DNA of 64,000 bases, from contig NZ_CP155073.1 of assembly GCF_039621805.1 (NCBI RefSeq), forward strand, positions 3,224,001-3,288,000, written 5' to 3'. Below, piece after piece: positions 55,803 through 64,000 of this stretch (its first letter is position 1; each line of letters opens with the position of its first letter). A model generated the notes under the pieces. It made no database searches. It saw nothing but the letters and a program-made list of their open reading frames with translations, and had not been told where the DNA came from. A program made the translations under genes and the position numbers. This DNA is from Paraburkholderia sp. PREW-6R (GTDB lineage Bacteria; Pseudomonadota; Gammaproteobacteria; Burkholderiales; Burkholderiaceae).

Positions 55803-57404
55803 ATGTCGCTTCTTCCACAGATCGGCTCGCTGCTCGGCTCGGCCAGCAGTACGTCCACTAACGCGGCCATGGCGGCCGCGGCCAACGCCAGGCCGTTCTC
55901 GCAGACTTTGCAGCAGAGCATCGAACAGCAGAATACGTCCGCCGCGCAAGTCGCCGCCCAGGCGCAGGCCCAGCAACAGGCTTCCAGGGCGTTTGCGGCG
56001 TCGCTGGCGGCTTCAGCGCCGTCCGCGTCCGCGCCGGCCTCCAGCGTGCACGACGCGCCGCCGCCCGCCGATGCAGCGGATTCGTCGACGAAGAGTGCGG
56101 ACGACGCGAGCAGCAGCAAGGACACCGGCAGCGCGAGCAAAGCGGATTCGTCGGCATCGAGCGCCGCGTCGTCGGGTGCTTCGGCGTCGTCCGCCAACGC
56201 GCAGCAGGCTTCGACCGACAAAACCGGCGCGACGACGACGCCGAAGTCCGTCACTTCCAACGCGCAGGTCAGTGCAAACACGGCTGCTGCGGCGGCTGCC
56301 GCCGCGGCGGCGCAGGCTCAGGCGCAGGCGCAAACCCAGGCCGACGCCACGGATCCGACCGATCCGGCCGCGACCGATCCCGCAACGACGCTGGCAGACC
56401 TTGCCGGCGCGCTCGCCGACCCGACCACCGACGGGACGACCAGCACGACGCCGGGCAAGAAAACCACAGCGACTGATTCGAAATCCGGACAGGACGCCTT
56501 GCAGGCGGCCCTTGCAGCGCTGGCGCAGGCCAGCGGCCAGGGCGCGGTGCCCGCGCAGGCGCTTGCGAGCGGCGCGGCGGCGAACGCATCGGGAACGGCG
56601 GCTCTGAACAGTTCCAGCTCAGGACTGAGCGGATCATCGGACGACAAGACGCTCGCAGCCGGCCTGTTCGGTGATGGCAAGGGATCGAGCGCAACCAAAG
56701 CCGCGTTGACGGCCGCCGCTACGACGGTAGCCGATCCGGCCGCTGCGGCGGCGTCGAAAGCCGCATCTGACGCATTGGCGATGACGACCGCGGCTGGCGC
56801 GCAGCCTGGCGCGCTGACATCGTTCAAGACCGCTGCGGATGCCGCAACAGCGGCATTGGCTGCGGGCCAGGCGGCGGCCAGTGCCGCGAGCACAACAGCT
56901 GCGGCGCAGACGACCGGCACGGCTAGCGCCGCCGAAGCGTCGAATGCGCTGTCACCGCAGGTCGGATCGGGCGACTGGGAAGACGCGTTCAGTCAGAAGG
57001 TGGTGTTCTTGTCGAACGCGCATTCGCAGAGTGCGGAGTTGACCTTGAATCCGAAGGATCTCGGGCCATTGCAGGTGGTGTTGCAGGTGGCCGATAACCA
57101 TGCTCATGCGCTGTTTGTGTCGCAACACCAGCAGGTGCGGGAGGCGGTCGAGGCGGCGCTGCCCAAGCTTCGTGAGGCGATGGAAGCCAATGGGATCGGG
57201 TTGGGGAGTGCCAGTGTCACTGACGGGTTTGGGACTGCCCGCCAGGGCGGTGGCGGGCAGCAGAGTGGGTCCGGGCGGTCGGGTGCCGGTTCTGATGCCG
57301 GTGGGGGCTCTTTTGCCGGCGGCACTCAGGAAGATGGCGCCATTGGCTCGGTGGCTGGTGTTGCCGTCCGGCGGACCGTCGGGATTGTGGATACGTTTGC
57401 CTGA
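55803..57404 (+). CDS. fliK: Flagellar hook-length control protein FliK
   Basis: FliK (533 residues) measures hook length and switches export specificity at FlhB. The first ~380 residues are low-complexity Ala/Ser/Thr-rich, variable ruler-like sequence. The C-terminal domain has 'SAELTLNPKDLGPLQVVLQVADNHAHALFVSQHQQVREAVEAALPKLREAME', the FliK-C motif. The ATG at 55803 is chosen as the family N-terminus; an in-frame TTG at 55788 is less likely. A T-rich stretch and the repeat element described at 57469-57970 follow. Confidence 0.93.
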   Translation: MSLLPQIGSLLGSASSTSTNAAMAAAANARPFSQTLQQSIEQQNTSAAQVAAQAQAQQQASRAFAASLAASAPSASAPASSVHDAPPPADAADSSTKSADDASSSKDTGSASKADSSASSAASSGASASSANAQQASTDKTGATTTPKSVTSNAQVSANTAAAAAAAAAAQAQAQAQTQADATDPTDPAATDPATTLADLAGALADPTTDGTTSTTPGKKTTATDSKSGQDALQAALAALAQASGQGAVPAQALASGAAANASGTAALNSSSSGLSGSSDDKTLAAGLFGDGKGSSATKAALTAAATTVADPAAAAASKAASDALAMTTAAGAQPGALTSFKTAADAATAALAAGQAAASAASTTAAAQTTGTASAAEASNALSPQVGSGDWEDAFSQKVVFLSNAHSQSAELTLNPKDLGPLQVVLQVADNHAHALFVSQHQQVREAVEAALPKLREAMEANGIGLGSASVTDGFGTARQGGGGQQSGSGRSGAGSDAGGGSFAGGTQEDGAIGSVAGVAVRRTVGIVDTFA

Positions 57405-58169
57405 TTTTTTCCTTTCTGTTTCTTTTTGGCGCTTTTTTTTGGCCTTTTCTTGAGTTGCTTTTGGTCTATTGGCGTTGCCCCTGTGCGGGGCGGCACCTAC
57501 TTCTCTTTGCCGCCGCAAAGAGAAGTAGGCAAGAGAAAGCGGCTCAAACCGCTAATTCTTAAGCGGGGCCACCAGCTCGCATAAGGCAGTGGCTCATCTG
57601 GAATCCGTGCTCCCGCACACTCCGCCTTTGTGACAAGGCAGTCATTCTTCCGGCGGCGCTTCGCGCGCCCTCGGGTACATCCCCCACCCATCGGTCTTTT
57701 TTGCGCCCTGGGCACGTTCAACCATCGGTTTTTGGCGCTTAGCCGACGTGAAGCCGATTGCCCCGCCGCCGCCCCACAGGTTTTCCTGGCAGACCGTCGA
57801 CGGCGCACGTAGTGCGGAGTTGACGCGGATGGTGGCTGTGCCACGGCGTCAAGTGTGCAAGGGATCGTTCGTCGGTCGGACCACTGGTGGTTGCGGGACG
57901 GGGCGCCCACTTCGTGGCTGCCGGCGTGGGCCGCAAAGCGGGAGTGCCGCCCTGCACGGGGCAACGCCAATACCTCACCAACCATCCAGGAAAGGGCCGC
58001 CCCAACTCCGACAAAAACATGACCCCAATACTTAACAAAGCGCCGCGGGCACTCCCCCATACCAGGAGATAACCCCAAATAGCCCGTCTTTTCGACCCAT
58101 CGCGGAGCGCCCAAATCAACAACAATCACCATCACCAGCACTAACGCCGACGCAAGAGCAAAGACCCTC
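57405..58169. other. 765-base fliK-fliL intergenic region containing a repeat element
   Basis: No gene is supported here. The first 60 bases are strongly T-rich on the plus strand. Then comes the inverted-repeat-bounded element (57469-57970). The last 200 bases are unremarkable, with the fliL leader and its promoter presumably near 58080-58160. The region breaks the fliFGHIJK and fliLMNOPQR operons apart. Confidence 0.7.
57469..57970. mobile_element. MITE-like 502-bp element with terminal inverted repeats
   Basis: The left end (57469-57496) reads TTGGCGTTGCCCC then TGTGCGGGGCGGCAC. The right end (57970-57944, opposite strand) reads TTGGCGTTGCCCC then GTGCAGGGCGGCAC. The two 28/27-base ends match at 26 positions with one indel and one mismatch. 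TA flanks both ends (57467-57468 and 57971-57972), as expected from a TA target duplication. CCTACTTCTCTTTGC (57496-57510) pairs perfectly with 57515-57529 around a 4-base loop. No transposase frame is present, so if mobile it is non-autonomous. From memory, near-identical sequence recurs between genes in Paraburkholderia genomes; this needs a search. Confidence 0.7.
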
Positions 58170-58673
58170 ATGGCATCCACGACCGCAAACCAGCAAGCCG
58201 CTCCCGCTTCCCCGGGCCCGATGAAGCGCATCATCCTGATCGCCATTATCGCGATCGTCGCCGCAGGCGCCGCCGGCGCGGGCGTGTGGTTCTTCATGGT
58301 CAAACGCGCGCCGGCCGCCGCCCATTCGGCTGAAGCAGCGCCAGCCCCGGCTGTCGCCCCCATCTTCTTCCCGCTCGATTCGATGACGGTCAACCTGCAA
58401 TCGGACGACGGCCAGCAACACTTCCTGCGCATCGGCCTGACGCTCAAGCTCACCGACGCGAAGACCCAGCAGGACCTCACCGAACACATGCCGGAAGTGC
58501 GCAGCCACATCCTGCTCGCGCTGTCCAACAAGCGCCCCGAAGACCTCGCGCCGCTCGAAGGCAAGCGCGCACTCGCCGCCGAACTGAAGACGCTGATCGA
58601 ACAGCCCACCGACAAGGGCGCCGCGCCGATCCACGTCCAGGACGTGCTGTTCACCGAATTCGTCGTGCAGTGA
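58170..58673 (+). CDS. fliL: Flagellar basal-body-associated protein FliL
   Basis: FliL (167 residues) has an N-terminal membrane anchor at about 19-43 and a periplasmic domain with 'FFPLDSMTVNLQSDDGQQHFLRIGLTLKL' and the C-terminal 'VLFTEFVVQ'. It supports stator function and torque. It is the first gene of the second fli operon. Confidence 0.95.
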   Translation: MASTTANQQAAPASPGPMKRIILIAIIAIVAAGAAGAGVWFFMVKRAPAAAHSAEAAPAPAVAPIFFPLDSMTVNLQSDDGQQHFLRIGLTLKLTDAKTQQDLTEHMPEVRSHILLALSNKRPEDLAPLEGKRALAAELKTLIEQPTDKGAAPIHVQDVLFTEFVVQ

Positions 58674-58726
58674 CGCTGCTTCACGCTGACATCATCAACC
58701 GCCACGGACTGCACGAGGAATAAGGA

Positions 58727-59725
58727 ATGGGTCACGAAGAGTTCATGTCCCAGGAGGAGGTCGATGCCCTCCTCAAGGGCGTAACCGGCGAGACCGACTC
58801 GGTATCCGAGCAGGCCACGCACACGGGCGTACGTCCGTACAACATCGCCACGCAGGAACGCATCGTCCGTGGCCGGATGCCCGGCCTCGAAATCATCAAC
58901 GACCGTTTCGCGCGACTGCTGCGCGTCGGCATCTTCAACTTCATGCGGCGTTCGGCGGAAATCTCCGTGGGTCCCGTGAAGGTGCAGAAGTACAGCGAGT
59001 TCACCCGCAATCTGCCGATCCCGACCAACCTGAACCTGGTCCACATCAAGCCGTTGCGCGGTACGTCGCTGTTCGTGTTCGATCCAAACCTGGTGTTCTT
59101 CGTGGTGGACAATCTGTTCGGCGGCGACGGGCGTTTTCATACCCGCGTCGAAGGCCGCGATTTCACGGCGACCGAACAGCGCATCATCATGAAGCTGCTC
59201 AACCTGACGTTCGAACACTACGCCGCATCGTGGAAAAGCGTGCGTCCGCTGCAGTTCGAATACGTGCGCTCGGAAATGCACACGCAGTTCGCCAACGTCG
59301 CCACACCGAACGAAATCGTGATCGTCACGCAGTTCTCGATCGAGTTCGGCGCCACAGGCGGCACGCTCCATATCTGCATGCCGTACTCGATGATCGAACC
59401 GATCCGCGATGTGCTGTCGTCGCCGATCCAGGGCGAGGCGCTCGAAGTCGACCGCCGCTGGGTCCGCGTGCTGTCCCAGCAGGTGCAGTCAGCCGAGGTG
59501 GAGCTGACCGCCGACCTCTCGCAGGTGCCGGTCACATTCGAACAGATTCTGAACATGCGCAAAGGCGATGTTCTGCCGATCAGCATTCCCGAGCACATCA
59601 CGGCGAAAGTCGATGGCGTACCGGTAATGGAATGCGGCTACGGAATTTTCAATGGTCAATACGCGTTGCGGGTCCAGAAGATGATCAGCGCAACCGACAC
59701 GATGAAGGAAGGTGGATATGAGTGA
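58727..59725 (+). CDS. fliM: Flagellar switch protein FliM
   Basis: FliM (332 residues) binds phosphorylated CheY and controls rotation direction. The N-terminal CheY-binding motif is 'MSQEEVDALLKGV' (LSQxEIDALL type). 'RPYNIATQERIVRGRMPGLEIINDRFARLLR' and 'GGTLHICMPYSMIEPI' are also typical. Its end overlaps fliN. Confidence 0.97.
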   Translation: MGHEEFMSQEEVDALLKGVTGETDSVSEQATHTGVRPYNIATQERIVRGRMPGLEIINDRFARLLRVGIFNFMRRSAEISVGPVKVQKYSEFTRNLPIPTNLNLVHIKPLRGTSLFVFDPNLVFFVVDNLFGGDGRFHTRVEGRDFTATEQRIIMKLLNLTFEHYAASWKSVRPLQFEYVRSEMHTQFANVATPNEIVIVTQFSIEFGATGGTLHICMPYSMIEPIRDVLSSPIQGEALEVDRRWVRVLSQQVQSAEVELTADLSQVPVTFEQILNMRKGDVLPISIPEHITAKVDGVPVMECGYGIFNGQYALRVQKMISATDTMKEGGYE

Positions 59726-60179
59726 CCTGAACGCAAAGCCCGAGGCCGAACTGGCCGCCGCCGAGGCAATGCTGGCGGATACCGCGGGCGCCGCGGATGA
59801 CGCGGCGATGGCCGACTGGGCCAGCGCGCTCGCGGAGCAGAACGACAACGACCAGGTCAGCCCGAGCGCGGCAGGCGTGTTCCAGCCGCTGTCGAAAGTC
59901 GAGCCGACGACGACGCGCAATGACATCGACATGATTCTGGACATTCCGGTTCAGATGACCGTCGAACTCGGCCGCACCAAGATCGCGATCCGCAACCTGC
60001 TGCAACTCGCGCAGGGTTCGGTGGTTGAACTCGACGGCATGGCCGGTGAACCGATGGACGTGCTGGTCAACGGCTGTCTGATTGCACAGGGTGAAGTGGT
60101 GGTGGTGAACGACAAGTTCGGCATCCGCCTGACCGACATCATCACGCCGTCAGAACGCATCCGGAAACTAAATCGATGA
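59718..60179 (+). CDS. fliN: Flagellar switch protein FliN
   Basis: FliN (153 residues) completes the C ring with FliM. An acidic N-terminal extension of about 60 residues precedes the SpoA domain '[71 protein letters not shown]'. ATG 59718 follows AAGGAAGGTGG; a GTG at 59712 is the alternative. Confidence 0.97.
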   Translation: MSDLNAKPEAELAAAEAMLADTAGAADDAAMADWASALAEQNDNDQVSPSAAGVFQPLSKVEPTTTRNDIDMILDIPVQMTVELGRTKIAIRNLLQLAQGSVVELDGMAGEPMDVLVNGCLIAQGEVVVVNDKFGIRLTDIITPSERIRKLNR

Positions 60180-60802
60180 AACGCATTGCCCGCCGCGTCG
60201 CGCAGTCCGCCTCACACCTGCTGATGCACCCGCTCACGCACGCCACGACAGTCGCCAGGCTGACCGTCACGACCGCGCTAACGGGCGCGGCGGTCATTGC
60301 GCCCGTCGCCGCCCGGGCGGCGGATATCAACGCGGTGAACAACGCCGCGAAAATTGCATCGGGCGTGGGCGCGGGTTCGGCGGTTCCGGCGCTGGGCGTC
60401 AGCGCGGTGCTGCAAACCATCGTCGGCCTGCTCGTCGTGATCGGTCTGGTGTTCGGTTGCGCGTGGCTCGCTCGCCGCTTCGGCTTGCAGCCGGCCAATC
60501 GCGGCGGCCTCGTGAAGACGATCGGCGGCGCGTCGCTCGGCGGCAAGGAGCGCGTGGCGGTGGTCGAAATCGGCGAGACGTGGCTCGTGCTCGGCACGGC
60601 ACCCGGCAATGTGCGCCTGCTGCACACCATGCCCGCGGGCTCGGCCGGACTCGATCAGGTGGCGCAAACGCAAACGGGCTCGGCAGCGCCACAAGGCGCC
60701 GCGGGCACGACCTTGCCGGGCACCTTCGGGCAGCGTTTTCGCGATGCGTTGAAAGGCGAGGTGGGCAAACGTTTCAACGGGCAAGGCAACGGGGTCCGGT
60801 AA
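60176..60802 (+). CDS. fliO: Flagellar export component FliO
   Basis: FliO (208 residues) helps assemble the FliP ring of the export gate. It has a basic leader, a membrane helix at about 78-98 ('[21 protein letters not shown]') and a cytoplasmic domain with '[32 protein letters not shown]'. Its ATG overlaps the fliN stop. Confidence 0.93.
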   Translation: MKRIARRVAQSASHLLMHPLTHATTVARLTVTTALTGAAVIAPVAARAADINAVNNAAKIASGVGAGSAVPALGVSAVLQTIVGLLVVIGLVFGCAWLARRFGLQPANRGGLVKTIGGASLGGKERVAVVEIGETWLVLGTAPGNVRLLHTMPAGSAGLDQVAQTQTGSAAPQGAAGTTLPGTFGQRFRDALKGEVGKRFNGQGNGVR

Positions 60803-61650
60803 TGCAGTTCAGTTTCCCATCGGCGCGTCCCGCGCAACTTCTCCGCTCGTGCGGCTCTACCTCGAAAATGATGTCCAGCTCCGTTTCCGTTGTGCGTCGC
60901 GCTGCGCCCTACGCGTTGTCCATCGCGCTGCCCGCGCTGATGCTCGCGTTGCCCACGCTGTCGTTCGCCCAAACCGCCGGTCTGCCGGCGTTCAACACGA
61001 GCCCCGGCCCGAACGGCGGCACGACCTACTCGCTGAGCGTGCAGACGATGCTGCTGCTCACGATGCTGTCGTTCCTCCCGGCGATGGTGCTGATGATGAC
61101 GAGCTTCACGCGCATCATCATCGTGCTCTCGCTGCTGCGCCAGGCGCTGGGCACGAGCACGACGCCGCCGAACCAGGTGCTGGTGGGCCTCGCGCTCTTT
61201 CTCACGCTGTTCGTCATGTCGCCGGTGCTCGACAAGGCCTACACGGACGGCTACAAGCCCTTCTCCGACGGCTCCATTCCGATGGAAACCGCCGTCAATC
61301 GCGGCCTCGCGCCGTTCAAGACGTTCATGCTGCGCCAGACCCGCGAAACCGATCTCGCGCTTTTCGCCCGCATTTCGCACGCCGCGCCGATGCAAGGTCC
61401 CGAAGACGTGCCGTTGTCGCTGCTCGTGCCGTCGTTCGTGACGAGCGAGCTGAAGACCGGTTTCCAGATCGGCTTCACGATCTTCATTCCGTTTCTGATT
61501 ATCGACATGGTGGTCGCGAGCGTGCTCATGTCGATGGGCATGATGATGGTGTCGCCCGCCACGATCTCGCTGCCGTTCAAGCTGATGCTGTTCGTGCTGG
61601 TGGACGGGTGGCAACTGCTGCTCGGCTCGCTTGCGCAGAGCTTCGTTTAA
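60802..61650 (+). CDS. fliP: Flagellar export gate protein FliP
   Basis: FliP (282 residues) is a core pore subunit of the export gate. An N-terminal signal-like segment precedes '[58 protein letters not shown]' and '[43 protein letters not shown]', all hallmark FliP helices. The ATG overlaps the fliO stop (TAATG). Confidence 0.97.
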   Translation: MQFSFPSARPAQLLRSCGSTSKMMSSSVSVVRRAAPYALSIALPALMLALPTLSFAQTAGLPAFNTSPGPNGGTTYSLSVQTMLLLTMLSFLPAMVLMMTSFTRIIIVLSLLRQALGTSTTPPNQVLVGLALFLTLFVMSPVLDKAYTDGYKPFSDGSIPMETAVNRGLAPFKTFMLRQTRETDLALFARISHAAPMQGPEDVPLSLLVPSFVTSELKTGFQIGFTIFIPFLIIDMVVASVLMSMGMMMVSPATISLPFKLMLFVLVDGWQLLLGSLAQSFV

Positions 61651-61699
61651 GCGCGTTTGACGCGTTTCTATCAACCTTCATGCTTCCGGTTCCATTGCC

Positions 61700-61969
61700 A
61701 TGAATTCAGAATCCGTCATGACGCTCGCCCATCAGGCCATGTACGTCGGCCTGCTGCTCGCGGCACCGCTGTTGCTGGTCGCACTCGTGGTGGGTCTCGT
61801 GGTGAGCCTCTTCCAGGCGGCCACCCAGATCAATGAAACCACGCTGTCGTTTATCCCGAAGCTGCTTGCCATCGCCGTGACAATGGTGATCGCGGGCCCG
61901 TGGATGCTGACGACCATGCTCGACTATCTGCGCCAGACGCTCACCAACATTCCGACGCTCGTCAACTGA
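61700..61969 (+). CDS. fliQ: Flagellar export gate protein FliQ
   Basis: FliQ (89 residues) has two membrane helices joined by 'FQAATQINETTLSFIPKLLAI', the conserved FliQ loop. It packs around FliP/FliR in the export gate. Confidence 0.95.
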   Translation: MNSESVMTLAHQAMYVGLLLAAPLLLVALVVGLVVSLFQAATQINETTLSFIPKLLAIAVTMVIAGPWMLTTMLDYLRQTLTNIPTLVN

Positions 61970-62005
61970 GCGGCGCGCTGGCTTTAATCCACGCTTACCG
62001 CTGCC

Positions 62006-62788
62006 ATGTTTTCGGTCACCTACGCGCAACTGAACGCCTGGCTCACCGCGTTTTTGTGGCCCTTCGTGCGGATTCTCGCGCTCATGGCCACGGCGCCCGT
62101 GTTCGGCAACCGCTCGCTGCCGATCCGCGTGAAGATCGGTCTCGCGGCCTTCATCACGATCATCGTCGCGCCCACGCTCGGTGCGCTGCCACAGGTCACC
62201 GTGTTTTCCGCCGAAGGCGTATGGATCATCGTCAACCAGTTCCTGATCGGCATTGCGCTCGGCGTGACCATGCAGGTCGTATTTCAGGCAATCAGCGCGA
62301 CCGGTGATTTCGTGGGCCTCGGCATGGGTCTCGGCTTTGCGACGTTCTTCGACGCGCAAGCGGCCAGTTCGAGCCAGGTGCTGTCCAGCTACATGAACAC
62401 CATCGCGATGCTGGTGTTTCTGGTGATCGACGGCCATCTGCAAATGATCAGCGCGCTGCTCGCGACATTTCAGTCCCTTCCGGTGTCGGCCAACATTCTC
62501 GGCGCAACCGGCTGGCGGACGCTGGCGAATTTCGGCAGCACGGTGTTTTCGGCCGGATTGCTGCTGTCGCTGCCGGTAGTGGCCGCGCTCCTGATCACCA
62601 ACCTCGCGCTCGGCATCCTGAACCGCGCCGCGCCGCAAATCGGCGTGTTCCAGATCGGCTTTCCGCTCACCATGCTGATCGGCATGCTGCTTCTGCAACT
62701 GATGATCCCGAACATGATTCCGTTCTTTACCCGACTGTTCGACGTAGGCATCGACCAGATGGGGCGCGTGGCCGCAGGCTTGAGATAG
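62006..62788 (+). CDS. fliR: Flagellar export gate protein FliR
   Basis: FliR (260 residues) has about six membrane helices and the family blocks 'FVRILALMATAPVFGNRSLPIRVKIGLA', 'GLGMGLGFATFFDAQ' and 'ALLITNLALGILNRAAPQIGVFQIGFPLTMLIGML'. It completes the FliPQR gate and is the last gene of the operon before a strong terminator. Confidence 0.96.
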   Translation: MFSVTYAQLNAWLTAFLWPFVRILALMATAPVFGNRSLPIRVKIGLAAFITIIVAPTLGALPQVTVFSAEGVWIIVNQFLIGIALGVTMQVVFQAISATGDFVGLGMGLGFATFFDAQAASSSQVLSSYMNTIAMLVFLVIDGHLQMISALLATFQSLPVSANILGATGWRTLANFGSTVFSAGLLLSLPVVAALLITNLALGILNRAAPQIGVFQIGFPLTMLIGMLLLQLMIPNMIPFFTRLFDVGIDQMGRVAAGLR

Positions 62789-62835
62789 CGCGCGCACCCG
62801 GCGGCGGCACGACCCGTTTTTCGTCAGACCGAAGC

Positions 62836-62882
62836 AAAGAGGGCGCAAACCGGCTTGCACCGGTTTGCGCCCTCTCCGTTTC
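62836..62882. terminator. Bidirectional terminator between fliR and flgL
   Basis: GAGGGCGCAAACCGG (62839-62853) pairs perfectly over 15 bases with CCGGTTTGCGCCCTC (62860-62874), with a 6-base loop. It is flanked by A-rich sequence on the left (CAAAG) and CCGTTT on the right. The genes converge, so it can stop transcription from both sides. Confidence 0.8.
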
Positions 62883-62913
62883 TAAGACCCCTCCGTCTTT
62901 CCTGCCGTCAAGC

Positions 62914-64000
62914 TCAGTTCAGGTACTGGAACAGCGAGATGTTCTGGATCTTTGCAAACGCCTGTTGCGCCGCTTGCAGCGATGCCTGCGCCATCGTGTA
63001 CTGACCGATTGTCTTGACCATATCGATCTGCGTCAGGTCGGCAAGATTGCTCGACGTCTGGAGCGTGTTGGTCTGCGTCACCGTCTGCATCGCCTGCACT
63101 TCCGATTCGCGGCCGCCCACCGTCGCCTGCGCCGTCACGACGTTGTTCATCGTGTTTTCGAGCTGCGTCATGCTGGTGGTCAGCGCGCTCTGGTAGCTGG
63201 CCATCGACGTGCCGCCCGCGATCGGCGTCTGCAGTGTGCTGATCAACTGGCTCAGATTGGCGAACACATCCATGCTGCCTTGCGTGGCGGGCGTGACGCT
63301 GAAGCTGTCGCCGGCGTTCGGCGCGCCGCTGATGGAAATCGACTGGCCGCCGAGCGTGATCGCCGAGCCCGCCGTGAAGGTTTGCGGACTGCTGGTGGTG
63401 GTCGTGCCGGTGGCCGGATTGGTCTGGCTCACCGTGTACGACGTTGCCGACGAGAACGAAATCTTGTACGTGTCCGCGTTGGTCGGATCGGTCGGGTTGT
63501 TCAGGCTAACGGTGCTGATGACGCCCGTGCCCGAGTTGCCGCTCGCGGCCGCCGGGACCGCGCTCGTGCCGACCGGCGCAACGCTGCCGAAAATCGCGAT
63601 ACCGTTATCACCCGTTTGCACCGTGTGCGCGTCGCTGATCTGCACGGACGGCGCGCCGCTGTCGCCTGCGTACGTGACGACGCCGGCCGCGTTCGTCGAA
63701 TAAGGCTGCGCGGTACTTTGATAGCCCGCGAACAGGTAATTGCCTTGCGCGTCGCTGGCATTGGCGAGCGTCATCAACTGGCTGCGCAAGCCCTGCAATT
63801 GCGTGGCGATCGAGCCGCGGTCGCCGTTGTTCAGCGAGCCGTCGCCCGCGCGCAGCACGAGCGTGTGGATGCTTTGCAGTACGTCGGTGACGCTGCCGAG
63901 CGTGGAGTCTTCCTGCTGCAGCGAGGTGAGCGCCGTGGACTGATTGCTCGTGTACTGCGACAGCGAAGTCGCGGTGGAGCTCAGCTGCACGGCCTGCGCC
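62914..64000 (-). CDS. flgL: Flagellar hook-filament junction protein FlgL (5' end outside window)
   Basis: The frame is open to the right window edge, so the start is missing. About 361 residues are seen, beginning with FlgL-like 'AQAVQLSSTATSLSQYTSNQSTALTSLQQEDSTLGSVTDVLQSI' and ending with the flagellin-like C-terminal helix 'TQIDMVKTIGQYTMAQASLQAAQQAFAKIQNISLFQYLN'. A Ser/Thr-rich middle region is typical of the variable domain of hook-associated proteins. Confidence 0.93.
   Translation of the reverse strand, partial: AQAVQLSSTATSLSQYTSNQSTALTSLQQEDSTLGSVTDVLQSIHTLVLRAGDGSLNNGDRGSIATQLQGLRSQLMTLANASDAQGNYLFAGYQSTAQPYSTNAAGVVTYAGDSGAPSVQISDAHTVQTGDNGIAIFGSVAPVGTSAVPAAASGNSGTGVISTVSLNNPTDPTNADTYKISFSSATSYTVSQTNPATGTTTTSSPQTFTAGSAITLGGQSISISGAPNAGDSFSVTPATQGSMDVFANLSQLISTLQTPIAGGTSMASYQSALTTSMTQLENTMNNVVTAQATVGGRESEVQAMQTVTQTNTLQTSSNLADLTQIDMVKTIGQYTMAQASLQAAQQAFAKIQNISLFQYLN

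Noticed and set aside
56280..56340. Repetitive GCG/GCC tracts in fliK
   Set aside because: They encode the Ala-rich low-complexity ruler region and are not an independent repeat array.
57748..58035. 95-codon open frame overlapping the end of the MITE-like element
   Set aside because: It crosses the right inverted repeat, has no ribosome site and an Arg/Pro/Gly-rich GC-noise composition.
1..64000. CRISPR array, tRNA or rRNA genes, prophage or integrase
   Set aside because: Searched by eye on both strands; no regularly spaced repeats, tRNA cloverleaf ends, rRNA motifs or recombinase frames were recognised.

Overview
This 64 kb window looks like a chromosomal segment of a beta-proteobacterium of the Burkholderia/Paraburkholderia group, most likely Paraburkholderia. 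The basis is high GC with dense, short-spaced operons, the gene neighbourhoods (glmU-glmS, ttcA-folB-pteridine-reductase-like SDR, ahcY-holin-like-metF behind a SAH riboswitch, a complete fli region with two FliK-like genes), and a long intergenic repeat between fliK and fliL of a type I associate with Paraburkholderia. The genus call is inference, because no rRNA or tRNA gene is present.

Layout. (1) 1-4971, + strand: the 3' end of a type VI secretion (T6SS) cluster: tssK (cut by the window edge), tssL, a TssM-like/OmpA hybrid, hcp, a stand-alone ClpV C-terminal domain, and tssE. (2) 5019-17699: housekeeping genes: glmS-glmU, ttcA-folB-SDR, a MidA-type methyltransferase, DUF2905, cca-GST-NDUFA9-like-slt (minus strand), and 5-formyl-THF cyclo-ligase. 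(3) 17707-22985: a 5-oxoproline module: winged-helix regulator, pxpB-pxpC-pxpA, and the DUF969/DUF979 membrane pair. (4) 23197-33798: a TPR-glycosyltransferase-like protein, a TraB/GumN protein, and a dipeptide-type ABC transporter operon (dppABCDF) with a second dppA-like gene broken by one amber codon. (5) 33998-37832: metF, a holin-like membrane protein and ahcY, with a SAH riboswitch leader, then a family 2 glycosyltransferase. (6) 37932-46610: a CidR-like LysR regulator beside a possible LrgB remnant, a DUF937-OmpA protein, a GMC oxidoreductase, an AidB-like acyl-CoA dehydrogenase and a coniferyl-aldehyde-dehydrogenase-like gene. (7) 46638-64000: the flagellar locus: FlhB-like and FliK-like genes, fliT, fliS (with an excellent sigma-28 promoter) and fliE on the minus strand; fliFGHIJK and fliLMNOPQR on the plus strand; and the 3' part of flgL at the right edge.

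How the genes work together. tssK/L/E/hcp are parts of one contractile secretion machine. The ahcY-metF operon runs the activated methyl cycle and senses SAH by riboswitch. pxpABC cleaves 5-oxoproline, and the adjacent membrane pair plausibly handles its transport. The fli genes build the basal body, export apparatus, switch and hook-length control.

The most unusual signal is between fliK and fliL: a 502-bp sequence bounded by near-perfect 27/28-nt terminal inverted repeats, flanked by TA on both sides and carrying a 15-bp perfect hairpin. It has the form of a non-autonomous transposable element (MITE-like). Other items worth checking are the orphan ClpV D2-small domain, the TssM/OmpA hybrid and the recent-looking nonsense mutation in the second dppA. 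No CRISPR array, prophage, tRNA, rRNA or intact transposase was seen.
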